Below are positions 8,434 through 18,560 of a stretch of 64,000 nt of DNA, in pieces. The number at the start of each line of letters is the position of its first letter. Position 1 is the first letter of the stretch. The notes under the pieces are model-generated. The model was not told the DNA's origin, ran no database searches, and was given only the letters and a program-made list of their open reading frames with translations. The translations under genes were made by a program, and so were the position numbers. Location: the NCBI RefSeq assembly GCF_018760365.1, contig NZ_JAHIAB010000009.1, forward strand, positions 1 to 64,000, in the 5' to 3' direction. Source of the DNA: Pseudooceanicola endophyticus (GTDB lineage Bacteria > Pseudomonadota > Alphaproteobacteria > Rhodobacterales > Rhodobacteraceae).

Positions 8434-9453
8434 ATGAAAAAGACGTTTGCTTCCAGCCTTCTCGTGTTCGCCGCCCTGGCCGCCCCGGCCCTGGCCTAGG
8501 ACGAGATCACCTTTGCCTCCTGGGGCGGCTCCTACCAGGAGGCGCAGCGCAAGGCCTATCTCGATCCGATCGAGAAGGAGACGGGCATCAAGATCCGCGA
8601 GGAAACCCTGGGCGGCCTGACGGAAGTGCGCGCGCAGGTGTTTTCGGGCGCCGTGACCTGGGACCTGGTGGACCTTGGCGCCACCGAATGCGCCCAGGGC
8701 CAGAAGGAGGGCCTGCTGGAGCCCCTCGACTACAACATCGTCAACGTCGACGGCTTCGCCAAGGATGCCTATGACAAGGACTGGGCGGCGATCATCTATT
8801 ATTCGACCATCATCGCCTACAATCCCGAAGTGAAGAACCCGCCGAAGAACTGGACCGACTTCTTCGACGTCAAGGACTTCCCCGGCCGCCGTGCCCTGTA
8901 CGGCCGCCCCCAGACCATGATCGAGGGCGCGCTGCTGGCCGACGGCGTGGCCCCGGACAAGCTTTACCCGCTGGACCTGGACCGAGCCTTCGCCAAGCTG
9001 AAACAAATCAAGCCCTCGATCGACGTCTGGTGGACCTCGGGCGCGCAATCCGTGCAGCTGCTGGCCGACGGCGAAGTCGACATGCTGGCGATGTGGAACG
9101 GCCGTGTCGACGCGCTGCGCGATGAGGGCATCCCCGTCGATGTCACCTGGAAGCAGGGCACGCTGTCGATGGACTGCCTGGCGATCCCGAAGGGCTCCAA
9201 GCACAAGGACGCGGCGATGAAGGTGCTGGCCAGGATGATCTCGCCCGAGCTTCAGGCCAACATGCCCAGCTACATCAACTACGGTCCGACGACCTCGCTG
9301 GCCTTCGAAACCGGCAAGATCACCGACGCGCAGAAGAAGATCAGCCCCTCCTCGCCCGAGCACGCCAAGGACCAGGCCGTCGTCAAGGCCGCCTACTGGG
9401 CCGAACACGGCGCCGAGATCCAGGAACGCTGGGACGCCTTCATGACCGAATGA
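8434..9453 (+). pseudogene. Spermidine/putrescine-type ABC substrate-binding protein interrupted by in-frame amber codon
   Basis: A continuous 339-codon reading frame encodes a PotD-like periplasmic binding protein. Codons 1-21 give a clear signal peptide (MKKTF... ending PALA). Codon 22, at 8497-8499, is TAG. The frame then continues without further stops through DEITFASWGGSYQEAQRKAY to a TGA at 9453. The stop sits exactly where the mature protein should begin, where Gln is common, so CAG to TAG is the simplest origin. As read, only a 21-residue signal peptide is made. A GTG at 8626 could restart translation but would give a product lacking its leader. Whether this is a true mutation, a suppressed amber or a sequencing error cannot be told here. 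ATPase and permease genes follow. Confidence 0.85.
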
Positions 9454-9462
9454 TCCCCGCCG

Positions 9463-9488
9463 CTTCCCGGGGGGGATCCCCCGGGAAG
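9463..9488 (+). other. Intercistronic stem-loop after binding-protein gene
   Basis: CTTCCCGGGGG (9463-9473) pairs perfectly with CCCCCGGGAAG (9478-9488) around a GGAT loop. The 11-bp stem lies ten bases after the binding-protein stop and 29 bases before the ATPase start. No T-tract follows. It probably stabilises or partly terminates the message, as between malE and malF (inference). Confidence 0.75.
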
Positions 9489-9517
9489 TCCCCCTGCCTC
9501 AACAGACGGAGACCGGC

Positions 9518-10587
9518 ATGACCACCGCGGCCAACCTCGACATCATCGGTGTCGCCAAGAGCTATGGCACCTTCACCGCCCTCGACAATGTCAGTCTGGC
9601 CATCCAGCCGGGCGAATTCCTCACCCTCCTGGGCCCGTCGGGTTCGGGCAAGACCACCCTTCTGATGAGCCTCGCCGGCTTCGTGCGCCCGACCCGGGGC
9701 CACATCGTCTCGCGCGGGAAGGACCTGGCCCAGGTGCCCCCGCACAAGCGCAATTTCGGCATGGTGTTCCAGAGCTACTCGCTCTTTCCCCACATGAACG
9801 TGGCCGAGAACGTCGCCTACCCGCTGAAGCTGCGCAAGGTTTCGAAATCCGAGATCACCGAACGCGTCACCCGTGCGCTCGAGCTCGTGCAGCTCGCGCA
9901 TCTGGCCGATCGTCCCATCGCCAAGCTCTCGGGCGGGCAGAAGCAGCGGATCGCGCTGGCGCGCGCCGTGGTCTTCAGCCCCGACGTGCTGCTGATGGAC
10001 GAACCGCTTTCGGCGCTGGACAAGAACCTGCGCGAGGCCATGCAGTTCGAGATCCGCAACCTGCACGACAAGCTGGGCATCACCACGGTTTACGTTACCC
10101 ATGACCAGCGCGAGGCGCTGACCATGTCGGACCGGATCGCGGTGCTGAAATCGGGCCGCATCGCCCAGATCGGCGCCCCGCGCGAGATCTACGATTATCC
10201 CACCGACAGCTTCGTGGCCGAATTCCTGGGCGAATCCACCCTGCTGCCGGTCGAATCTCGCGGCAGCCAGTACCATTTCGCCGGCACGCCCCTGCGCGTC
10301 GAGGCCGGCAGCCCCGATGCCCGCTTCCTGATGGTGCGTCCCGAAAGCTCGATTTCTGGGATCCCGCCTTCGGCGACAGCCACAACCGTTTCGATGGCAA
10401 GATCGAACGCAAGGTCTTCCAGGGCGACACGTTGCAGATCCAGGTGGTGCTGGACGGCGGCCAGACCCTGCTGATGCGCCGCTCGGCCCGCCGCGATGTG
10501 CTGGACCGGCTCGAGGCCAATGACGGCCGCGTCAGCCTGGCCCTGCACCGCGCGGACACCATCCTGGTCCCGGAGCACGCGGCATGA
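9518..10587 (+). pseudogene. Spermidine/putrescine-type ABC ATPase (PotA-like) with single-base frameshift near C-terminus
   Basis: The nucleotide-binding subunit is intact through its ATPase core: Walker A GPSGSGKTT at residues 39-47, LSGGQ at 137-141, Walker B LLMDEP and the D-loop SALD. The frame is correct up to Glu276 in the TOBE-type regulatory domain. After the AAA run at 10344-10346 it shifts and ends at 10474 with 42 unrelated residues. In the neighbouring frame, coding resumes immediately with KLDFWDPAFGD and runs to a TGA at 10585-10587, overlapping the next gene's ATG as expected for the native end. Restoring one A (gaa aag) would give about 356 residues, normal for PotA. The lesion could be real or a homopolymer sequencing error. 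Confidence 0.86.
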
Positions 10588-11492
10588 GCGCGGGCACCAA
10601 CGACGGCCTGGGCTATGCCGGACCCGGCACCGACAACACCCGTGCCCAGGCTCGGATCGAGCGCCGCGACAGCTTCGTCAGCATGGCGCTGTCCTTCCCG
10701 GCCCTGCTGCTGGTGGTGGTGCTGATCTTCGGGCCCGTGGGCTGGCTGCTGGGCCTGTCCTTCGTCGATGACGGGCATTTCTCGCTTGCCAACTACCAGC
10801 GGATGCTGGCCCCCGCCTATGTCAGCATCTTCACCCAGACCTTCCAGATCAGCATCATGGTCACGGTCCTGGCGGTCGTGCTGGCCTATCCTCTGGCCTA
10901 CCTGATGAGCCAGTGCTCGCGCACCGTGGCGGCGCTGCTGATGATCGGTGTCATGCTGCCCTTCTGGACCTCGCTTCTGGTGCGCACCTACGCCTGGATG
11001 GTGGTCCTGCAGCGGCGCGGCATCATCAACGAGGTGCTGCAATGGCTGCACATCACCGATGCCCCGCTGCGGCTGGTCAACAACATGACCGGCACCACCA
11101 TCGGGATGCTGCATGTCATGCTGCCCTTCATGATCCTGCCGCTGCTCTCAAGCCTGCGCCAGATCGACCTGACCTACATGAACGCGGCCTCGAACATGGG
11201 GGCCTCGCCGCTGCGCGCCTTCTGGACGGTCTATTTCCCGCTGTCGCTGCCCGGTGTCTTCGCCGGCGCGATCCTGGTCTTCGTGATGTGCCTGGGCTTC
11301 TACGTCACCCCGCAGCTTCTGGGCGGCGGCAAGGTGATCATGATGTCGATCAAGATCCAGCAGAACGCGGCCCTCTATTTCAACTGGGGCGCGGCCTCGG
11401 CCCTTGGGGTGGTGCTTCTGGTGATCACCCTGGGACTTTTCGTGATCCTCGGGCGTTTCGCCCGGGTCGAAAGCATGTTCGGAGGCAAGTGA
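10584..11492 (+). CDS. ABC transporter permease, PotB type
   Basis: A 302-residue inner-membrane permease with about six transmembrane segments. The EAA-loop region NMGASPLRAFWTVYFPLSLPG is near residue 210, where the ATPase docks. It has a longer hydrophilic N-terminus (about 30 residues) before the first helix. It belongs to the spermidine/putrescine-type permease family, whose members also carry opines and betaines. Its ATG overlaps the native stop of the ATPase gene (ATGA at 10584), supporting translational coupling and confirming where that frame should end. No lesion is visible. Confidence 0.92.
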   Translation: MSAGTNDGLGYAGPGTDNTRAQARIERRDSFVSMALSFPALLLVVVLIFGPVGWLLGLSFVDDGHFSLANYQRMLAPAYVSIFTQTFQISIMVTVLAVVLAYPLAYLMSQCSRTVAALLMIGVMLPFWTSLLVRTYAWMVVLQRRGIINEVLQWLHITDAPLRLVNNMTGTTIGMLHVMLPFMILPLLSSLRQIDLTYMNAASNMGASPLRAFWTVYFPLSLPGVFAGAILVFVMCLGFYVTPQLLGGGKVIMMSIKIQQNAALYFNWGAASALGVVLLVITLGLFVILGRFARVESMFGGK

Positions 11493-12310
11493 TGCTCAAC
11501 AGACCTGCAACCGACACCCAGATCACCCATCTGCAAAGGCTCTGGCTTTACGTGCTGGGCCTGCTGGTGGTGGCCTTCCTGGTCCTTCCGGTGCTGATCG
11601 TGGTGCCGATGTCCTTCAACGACAGCCGCTTCATGAGCTTCCCGCCCAAGGCGTTCTCGCTGCGCTGGTACCAGAACTTCGTCACCTCCCCCGAATGGCT
11701 TGAGGCGATCTGGGTCTCGATCCGGGCCGCCGTGCTGACCATGCTGATCGCCACGCCCTTCGGGGTGGCCACCGCCTACGGCCTGTCGAAATCGGGCTCG
11801 CGCTGGAGCGGGATCATCATGATGGCGGTGATCAGCCCGCTGATCGTGCCGGTGATCCTGGTGGCCATCGGCCTGTTCTACCTCTACGCACGGCTGGGCA
11901 TGGTCAATTCCATGGTCGGGATCGTGCTGGCCCATGTGGTGCTGGCGACGCCCTTCGTGATCATCACCGTCTCCTCGGCGCTCAGCCATGTCGATGCCGG
12001 GCTGGAACGGGCGGCACGCAACCTGGGCGCCGGGCCGCTGCGCGCCTTCGTCAACGTCACCCTGCCGCAGATCCGCACCGGCGTGATGTCGGGGGCGCTC
12101 TTTGCCTTCGTCACCTCGCTGGACGAGGTCGTGATCTCTTCCTTCATCTCGGGCGGAGAGAACACCACCCTGACGAAGAAGATGTTCTCGGGGCTGCGCG
12201 ATCAGGTCGATCCGACCATCGCGGCGGTCTCCTCGATCCTGATCGTGCTGTCGATCGTGATCCTGCTGGGGGTGACGCTCTACGACCGGCGCCGGGGCGC
12301 CGGCACCTGA
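11492..12310 (+). CDS. ABC transporter permease, PotC type
   Basis: A 272-residue inner-membrane permease with about six helices and EAA motif NLGAGPLRAFVNVTLPQIRTG near residue 175. It is the second channel half of the spermidine/putrescine-type transporter and the last gene of the operon. The ATG shares a base with the previous stop (TGATG), and GGAGG lies upstream within the preceding gene. The reading frame is intact. With the binding protein and ATPase both damaged upstream, it may lack a functional complex unless those lesions are artefacts or another locus supplies the parts. Confidence 0.92.
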   Translation: MLNRPATDTQITHLQRLWLYVLGLLVVAFLVLPVLIVVPMSFNDSRFMSFPPKAFSLRWYQNFVTSPEWLEAIWVSIRAAVLTMLIATPFGVATAYGLSKSGSRWSGIIMMAVISPLIVPVILVAIGLFYLYARLGMVNSMVGIVLAHVVLATPFVIITVSSALSHVDAGLERAARNLGAGPLRAFVNVTLPQIRTGVMSGALFAFVTSLDEVVISSFISGGENTTLTKKMFSGLRDQVDPTIAAVSSILIVLSIVILLGVTLYDRRRGAGT

Positions 12311-12335
12311 CGACGACACCGCCTGACAATGACAG

Positions 12336-12364
12336 TGGCGCGCGGCCCGACCGGTCGCGCGCCA
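12336..12364 (+). terminator. Probable terminator hairpin after the PotC-like gene
   Basis: TGGCGCGCG (12336-12344) pairs with CGCGCGCCA (12356-12364) across an 11-base loop, 26 bases after the operon's last stop. It is followed by a TTCAC stretch rather than a true T-run, so termination is likely but not certain. Confidence 0.6.
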
Positions 12365-12978
12365 TTCACATCCGCGTGCCTCCTCCGCCGTCCCGGATCC
12401 GCCCGCCCCCGGGGCAGTGGCGCATCCGGCGCCAAAGCGCCCCATGATCAAGGACATGACCCGACGGAGATCTGCGCGCGGGTGCACAGCCAACCCTTCG
12501 GAAATGTTGTTTGTTCAATTTTGTGAAAAACAGAAACCGATGATCGGTGTCTAATCACCACCCGGTCACGGGGCTACACGGGGTGTTGAAAGACGCAGCC
12601 GTCAGCGTCCCGCCGGAACATTCACGAAAGACGCCCGACATGCACCGCGCAGTCCGCTCCCTGCCCGCCCTGATCGTCGCCTTCCCTGCCAGCGCGCTGC
12701 GCCATGCCGCCCGGCAGGGGCGCGACCTTGCCGCCGACGCGTCCTTCGTCGTGACCCGTTTCCCCCGCGCCGACCTGCCGCTGCCGATGGCTTCCGGCAC
12801 CTAGGCCCGGCGCCCCGCGCGTCCGGCCCGGATCATCAGACAGTTCAGATCCTTGCGTCATCCGACGCATCCGGCGGCGGCCCGTGACGGGGGCGCCGCT
12901 CCTCCCCTCATGTCGTTTGAAACGGGTCCTGCGGTCATCGGCCAGGGTCCCGCCGGAACCATCTTCAGGAGATATCCC
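12365..12978. other. 614-base gap before the porin; leader and possible promoter
   Basis: No confident gene is seen. A GTG-initiated frame (12547-12804) and an internal ATG at 12640 could encode a 54-residue basic peptide (MHRAVRSLPALIV...), but there is no good ribosome site or recognisable family. An AT-rich patch around 12500-12545 (tgttgtttgttcaattttgtg) is the most promoter-like stretch, giving the porin a leader of about 430 bases, which is long. Confidence 0.4.
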
Positions 12979-14097
12979 ATGACCAAGTTCAGCCGATCCG
13001 GCCCCATCGCCGCCGCCGCGCTCTGCGCGCTTACCGCCGGAGCCGCCTCGGCCCAGGACTTTACCAGCGCCAACGGCGACACCGTGCATTTCTACGGCCA
13101 GCTGAACCTTGGCTACCTGGGCTTCGACGATGGCCAGGACACCGACAACGCCTTTGGCAACGTCGGCAACTCCACCTCGCGGCTGGGCTTCACGCTGGAT
13201 CATGATGCCGATATCGGCGCCGTGCGCTTCCGCTTCGAGACCGGGCTGGGTCTGGGCTCCACCGGCAGCTTCTCGCAGTCGGGCGACGACCCCGAGGTCA
13301 TCGACTGGAACCGCCGCCAGCTGCGCAAGCTGGAAGTCGTCCTGACCAACGACTACGGCGTGTTCTCGGTCGGCCAGGGCTCCATGGCGACCGATGGCGC
13401 GGGCGGTCTTGATGACAGCGGCACCACGCTGGCCGGCACCAAGAGCTTCGGCGATGTCGCGGGCTCCTACCTGTTCCGCAATGCCGATGGCACCCTCTCG
13501 AGCCTGAGCGTCAGCGACGTGTTCCACAACACGGACGGCAGCCGCCGGATGCGGGTGCGCTACGACACCCCCGAATACTACGGCTTCACCGTCGGCGCCG
13601 CCTATGGCCGCGAGGTCCTGGCCGAGGACAACGACAACGATTACTACGACGCGGCGGTCAACTGGGCCGGCGATGTCGGCGACTTCAAGATCAAGGCCTC
13701 TGTCGGCGCCAACTGGGTGGACCAGGCCGATGACGCCGGCACCGAGAAGACCGGCGTGGCCTCGGCGACCATCATGCATGCCAGCGGCGTCAACCTGACC
13801 CTGGCCGGGGGCGGCGACTTCAACTCCAGCGGCGACTGGGAATATGCGAAGCTGGGCTACACCACCGCCTCCTGGACCCAGGTCGGAGAGACTTCGGTGG
13901 CCGTGGAATACCTGGAAACCGACGATTACGGCGTCGAGGGCGCCCGCGGCGAGGCCTGGGGCCTGCTGCTGACCCAGAAGATCAAGCCTCTGAACGCCGA
14001 AGCCTATGTCGGCTACCGCCATTACGACGTCTCCGCGCCGGGCGCCTCCTTCCAGGACGCGCAATCGCTGCTGATCGGGTCGCGCTGGTCGTTCTGA
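12979..14097 (+). CDS. Outer-membrane porin
   Basis: A 372-residue beta-barrel porin of the alphaproteobacterial general porin type. It has a signal peptide of 25 residues ending ASA before QDFTSANGDT. Alternating amphipathic strands rich in Gly, Asp, Tyr and Asn follow, for example FYGQLNLGYLGFDDGQD. The protein ends in GSRWSF, and a terminal Phe is the usual outer-membrane assembly signal. AGGAGAT precedes the ATG at 12979. Such porins allow passive diffusion of small solutes. It is probably monocistronic, being flanked by a hairpin on each side. Confidence 0.9.
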   Translation: MTKFSRSGPIAAAALCALTAGAASAQDFTSANGDTVHFYGQLNLGYLGFDDGQDTDNAFGNVGNSTSRLGFTLDHDADIGAVRFRFETGLGLGSTGSFSQSGDDPEVIDWNRRQLRKLEVVLTNDYGVFSVGQGSMATDGAGGLDDSGTTLAGTKSFGDVAGSYLFRNADGTLSSLSVSDVFHNTDGSRRMRVRYDTPEYYGFTVGAAYGREVLAEDNDNDYYDAAVNWAGDVGDFKIKASVGANWVDQADDAGTEKTGVASATIMHASGVNLTLAGGGDFNSSGDWEYAKLGYTTASWTQVGETSVAVEYLETDDYGVEGARGEAWGLLLTQKIKPLNAEAYVGYRHYDVSAPGASFQDAQSLLIGSRWSF

Positions 14098-14150
14098 TCC
14101 CGCCACATGCGCGTCCCGGACGTCTGCCTGTAACCGGCGACGCGCAGCTC

Positions 14151-14176
14151 GGGGGACGGATCTGAACCCGTCCCCC
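14151..14176 (+). terminator. Porin terminator hairpin
   Basis: GGGGGACGG (14151-14159) pairs perfectly with CCGTCCCCC (14168-14176), followed by TTCG. It lies 54 bases after the porin stop. Confidence 0.65.
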
Positions 14177-14253
14177 TTCGCCGCCCCGCAGTGGCGGCGC
14201 GCCCGGTCCTCTCCCCAGGGCCGGGCGGCCCTGTTTCGGGCCTAAGAATGCGA

Positions 14254-14279
14254 AACGCGCCCCCTTTCGGGGACGCGTT
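14254..14279. terminator. Second hairpin, likely bidirectional, between porin and adh genes
   Basis: AACGCG-C-CCCC (14254-14264) pairs with GGGG-A-CGCGTT (14269-14279), with one internal mismatch and a TTTC loop. It lies between two convergent genes and ends 44 bases from the stop of the minus-strand dehydrogenase, so it can terminate either transcript. Confidence 0.55.
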
Positions 14280-14323
14280 CCCTGTCCGGATCGATCGGGG
14301 GCGGCCAGGCCGCCCCGGCGCGA

Positions 14324-15451
<1,128 letters not shown>

Positions 15452-15676
15452 GGTGTTTCCTTCCGGAGTGTTCGGGGGACGTCGGGCCGCCCCGCCCGGA
15501 AGGGCCGACGATCCTGGATCCCGGGGAATCTGGGAAAACCGGGGCGCCCTGCGGCGGCTCCGGCTTTCGTCGGAACCATAAATCCTATACCCGGGGCTTC
15601 GGCGCAATCGGGATGACCGGCCTTTTCCGGACAAGTTGCCCCCAGATCGCGCACCCATGGTCCAAGCAGAGCCCGC

Positions 15677-16699
15677 ATGTCCGACACCCAGAGCCGTCCC
15701 GTCCTGCCCGATACCCCGACATCCGGCCTTCGCACGGTGCAGATCGTGATCTACCCCGGCTTCAAGTGCCTCGAGGCCGTGGGGCCGGTGAATGTCTTCA
15801 CCGCGGCCAACCGCGCCCTGGCTGCCGCCGACCACCCGGCGCGCTATGCGGTCGAGCTGGTGGCCCCGACCCCGGGCCCGGTGCCCTCGGAAAGCTTCCT
15901 GACCCTGACGGCGGAACGGGCGCTGGAGGATTGCCGCCCCGAGGACACGGTGATGATCGCCGGCGCGCTGGAGATCGAGGCGGCGCTGGCGGCCAATCCC
16001 CGGATCGTCGACTGGTGCCGCCGCCATGGCGGGCGGGCCGCGCGCTTTGCCTCGCTGTGCACCGGCACCTTCTTCCTGGCGGAGGCCGGTCTTCTGGACG
16101 GCTGCCGCGCCACCACCCACTGGAGCGTGGCCGAGCGCCTGCGCACCACCTATCCCGACATCCGCGTGGAAGCCGACGCGATCTTCCTGCGGGCCGGAAA
16201 CCTTTACACCTCGGCCGGGGTCACCGCCGCCATCGACCTGGCCCTGGCCTTCGTCGAACAGGACTTTGGCCGCGACCTGGCGTTGTCGGTGGCGCGCGAC
16301 ATGGTGATCTACCTGAAACGCCCGGGCGGCCAGTCGCAGTTCAGTGCCGCCTTGACCGGACAGGCCCAGGCCCGCGCCGGCATGGCCGATATCCGAACCT
16401 GGATCCAGGCCAACCTCGACAGCAAGCTGCAGACCGGCGACCTGGCCCGGCGCGCCGGGATGAGCGAACGCAACTTCGTGCGCCAGTTCACCCGCGATGT
16501 CGGACAGAACCCGTCGGATTTCGTGATGAATGCGCGCTGCGAACGCGCCACCACCCTGCTGCTGGAGACGTCCCTGCCGGTCAAGACCATTGCCCACCGG
16601 GTCGGCTTTTCCTCCGACGACCAGATGCGCAAGGTGTTCAACCGCAAGTTCTCTCTGACCCCGCGCGGCTACCGCGAGCGGTTCTCGACCTCGGCCTAG
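15677..16699 (+). CDS. GlxA-family transcriptional regulator (DJ-1/PfpI domain plus AraC helix-turn-helix)
   Basis: A 340-residue regulator. Residues ~20-190 form a class I glutamine amidotransferase-like (DJ-1/PfpI) sensor, with the nucleophile-elbow region [15 protein letters not shown]. Residues ~240-335 are an AraC-type double helix-turn-helix ([19 protein letters not shown] and [17 protein letters not shown]). This is the architecture of GbdR, CdhR and ArgR-like activators of betaine, carnitine and amino-acid catabolism in Pseudomonas and relatives. It diverges from the formaldehyde dehydrogenase across 225 bases, so it may activate that gene or the 0-12 kb amine cluster. Only a weak ribosome site is visible before the ATG at 15677. 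Confidence 0.9.
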   Translation: MSDTQSRPVLPDTPTSGLRTVQIVIYPGFKCLEAVGPVNVFTAANRALAAADHPARYAVELVAPTPGPVPSESFLTLTAERALEDCRPEDTVMIAGALEIEAALAANPRIVDWCRRHGGRAARFASLCTGTFFLAEAGLLDGCRATTHWSVAERLRTTYPDIRVEADAIFLRAGNLYTSAGVTAAIDLALAFVEQDFGRDLALSVARDMVIYLKRPGGQSQFSAALTGQAQARAGMADIRTWIQANLDSKLQTGDLARRAGMSERNFVRQFTRDVGQNPSDFVMNARCERATTLLLETSLPVKTIAHRVGFSSDDQMRKVFNRKFSLTPRGYRERFSTSA

Positions 16700-16702
16700 G
16701 GT

Positions 16703-16729
16703 CCTGCCGCACCCTTGGGGCGCGGCAGG
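16703..16729. terminator. Bidirectional terminator between GlxA-type gene and sodB
   Basis: CCTGCCGC (16703-16710) pairs perfectly with GCGGCAGG (16722-16729). It lies in the 43-base gap between two convergent genes. Confidence 0.6.
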
Positions 16730-16742
16730 GAAGCGCGGCAGG

Positions 16743-17345
16743 TCAGGCCAGGTTCGCCTCGGCGAACTCGTAATTGGCCAGGTTGTCGAGGAAGTTGCTC
16801 ACGTAGTCGGGGCGGCGGTTGCGGAAGTCGACGTAGTAGCTGTGTTCCCAGACATCCAGGCCCAGCAGCGCCGTGCCTTCGCCGGTGGCCAGCGGATTGA
16901 CCCCGTTGGCCGTCTTGGTCACCGCCAGGGTGCCGTCGGCCTTCTGGATCAGCCAGGCCCAGCCCGAGCCGAACTGAGTGGTCGCGGCGGTCTTGAAGGC
17001 GGCCTTGAAGGCCTCGACCGAGCCGAACCCCTCGACCAGCTTGGCTTCCAGCGCGCCGGGGATGCCGCCGCCGTTCGGCGACAGCGCATTCCAGAAGTGG
17101 ATGTGGTTCCAGTGCTGGCCCGCCTGGTTGAACACGCCGGCCAGGGCCGCGTCGCCATGGCTCAGCGCGATGATCTGCTCCAGGGTCTTGCCCTGCAGGT
17201 CGGCATTGCCCTCCACGAAGCCGTTCAGCGCCGTGACATAGGCCAGGTGGTGCTTGTCGTGGTGCAGCTCGAGCGTCTCCTGGCTCATGCCGCGTTCGGC
17301 AAGGGCGGAATGGGAATAGCTCAGGTTGGGAAGTTCGAAGGTCAT
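16743..17345 (-). CDS. sodB: Superoxide dismutase (Fe/Mn family)
   Basis: A 200-residue Fe/Mn superoxide dismutase, converting superoxide to oxygen and hydrogen peroxide in the cytoplasm. Metal-site motifs are present in order: [12 protein letters not shown] near residue 27, [10 protein letters not shown] near 80, and [20 protein letters not shown] near 160, giving three His and one Asp ligand. Sequence alone does not settle Fe versus Mn. Length is typical. AGGAGAG lies before the ATG at 17345. It diverges from the SufR-like regulator over 88 bases, so both probably share one redox-responsive control region. Confidence 0.95.
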   Translation of the reverse strand: MTFELPNLSYSHSALAERGMSQETLELHHDKHHLAYVTALNGFVEGNADLQGKTLEQIIALSHGDAALAGVFNQAGQHWNHIHFWNALSPNGGGIPGALEAKLVEGFGSVEAFKAAFKTAATTQFGSGWAWLIQKADGTLAVTKTANGVNPLATGEGTALLGLDVWEHSYYVDFRNRRPDYVSNFLDNLANYEFAEANLA

Positions 17346-17433
17346 CTCGGCTCTCCTTGCGGCCGGCGCTTGCGCGGCGCGGCCCGCATCGTTATTAAAC
17401 AAAGCACGGACTTTGAAAAATATCGGAGCCATT

Positions 17434-18099
17434 ATGTCAAGCCAGAACTTGGAAAAAGAAGAGGCCGCGCCCCGGGCCGCCTCCGACCGGCTGCTGATGA
17501 CCCTGAAGATGCATGGTCCCCAGACCGCCGCCGAGGTCGGGCGCCGCCAGGGCATCACCGCAGAGGCGGCGCGCCAGCAGCTGCTGCGGCTGCACGAGGA
17601 GGGGCTGCTCTTGGAAGAGCGGCGCAGCGCCGGGCGGGGGCGCCCCGCGATCTACTGGCACCTGAGCGAGAAGGCGCAGGCGCGTTTCCCCGACACCCAT
17701 GCGGCGCTGACCGTCGACCTCCTGCGCAGCATCTCCGAGGTGCTGGGCCCCGCGGCGCTGGAGCGCATCATTGCCGAACGCGAAAGCGCGACGCTGCGCC
17801 AGTACCGCAGCGCCCTGGCCGATTGCGAAGGCACCCGCGACCGGCTGGACCGGCTGGCCGCGCTGCGCAGCGCCGAAGGCTACATGGCGCAGATCGAGGA
17901 GGCAGAGGACGGCAGCCTGCGCCTGATCGAGAACCACTGCCCGATCTGCGCCGCGGCCCGGACCTGTCAGGGCTTCTGCCGGTCCGAGAAGGCGATCTTC
18001 CAGTCCGTGCTGGGCGCGGGCACCCTGATCGAGCGCGACGAGCATATCGTGAACGGCGGCCGGCGCTGCACCTACGTGATCCGGGACCTCGGCGCATGA
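17434..18099 (+). CDS. SufR-like helix-turn-helix regulator with C-terminal cysteine cluster
   Basis: A 221-residue regulator of the SufR/COG2345 type. A winged helix-turn-helix fills about residues 18-80 (HGPQTAAEVGRRQGITAEAA, then GRGRPAIYWHLSEK). The C-terminal part has Cys169, 172, 178, 182 and 212 (NHCPICAAARTCQGFC, then RRCTYVIRD). The spacing Cys169-x12-Cys182-x29-Cys212 closely resembles the three Fe-S ligands I recall for cyanobacterial SufR, so an Fe-S-sensing repressor is likely. No suf genes are present. The neighbours are sodB (divergent) and a truncated hemoglobin (ATGA overlap), pointing to oxidative or nitrosative stress control. That assignment is inference. Confidence 0.85.
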   Translation: MSSQNLEKEEAAPRAASDRLLMTLKMHGPQTAAEVGRRQGITAEAARQQLLRLHEEGLLLEERRSAGRGRPAIYWHLSEKAQARFPDTHAALTVDLLRSISEVLGPAALERIIAERESATLRQYRSALADCEGTRDRLDRLAALRSAEGYMAQIEEAEDGSLRLIENHCPICAAARTCQGFCRSEKAIFQSVLGAGTLIERDEHIVNGGRRCTYVIRDLGA

Positions 18100-18560
18100 G
18101 CCGCGTCGCCCCCGCGTCGAGCGAGCCCAGCCTGAAGGCCGCGCAGGCCGCCGGCCTCGACCAGGACATGATCCGGCGCGTCGTGCACCGTTTCTACGAA
18201 CTGGTCCGGGACGATCCGCTGATCGGCCCGGTCTTCCACACCCGCATCCCCGAGGATCACTGGCCGCAGCACCTCGACAAGATCACCGCCTTCTGGAGCT
18301 CGGCCCTGCTGGGCACCCGCAGCTACGGCGGTCGCCCGATGCCCAAGCACCAGGCCATCGCCGAGCTGGAGGATGCCCATTTCCGCCGCTGGCTGGCCCT
18401 GCTGCGCCACACCGTGACCCTGCTGTGTCCGCCCCCCGTGGCGGCGGTGTTCATCGCGCGCTCCGAACGGATGGCCGAGGCGTTCCGGACCAACCTGTCC
18501 ATGCACCGCAGCGCGGTGCCGACCTTCCTGCGCCCGCTGGAGCGCGAAGACTACCCCTGA
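18096..18560 (+). CDS. Group III truncated hemoglobin
   Basis: A 154-residue 2-on-2 globin. It carries the group III pattern FYELVRDDPLIGPVF (residues 33-47), HWPQHLDKITAFWSSALLG, and the probable proximal heme His95 in LEDAHFRRWLALL. Truncated hemoglobins bind O2 or NO, and group III members are linked to NO and peroxide tolerance, although their chemistry is poorly known. The ATG overlaps the regulator's stop (ATGA at 18096), so the two are translationally coupled. About 20 extra residues precede the usual globin start. The following 283 bases contain nothing I recognise. Confidence 0.9.
   Translation: MSRVAPASSEPSLKAAQAAGLDQDMIRRVVHRFYELVRDDPLIGPVFHTRIPEDHWPQHLDKITAFWSSALLGTRSYGGRPMPKHQAIAELEDAHFRRWLALLRHTVTLLCPPPVAAVFIARSERMAEAFRTNLSMHRSAVPTFLRPLEREDYP

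Noticed and set aside
8497-8499. TAG in the binding protein as a pyrrolysine codon, given nearby methylamine enzymes
   Set aside because: It lies at the signal-peptide junction, not in an active site. No pylT, pylS or MtmB/MttB-type methyltransferase is seen, and Rhodobacterales are not known for pyrrolysine. A CAG to TAG change is simpler.
12547-12804. Small open frame before the porin (85 codons from GTG, or 54 from an internal ATG)
   Set aside because: No ribosome site, no family resemblance and composition typical of leader DNA; an equal frame exists on the other strand.
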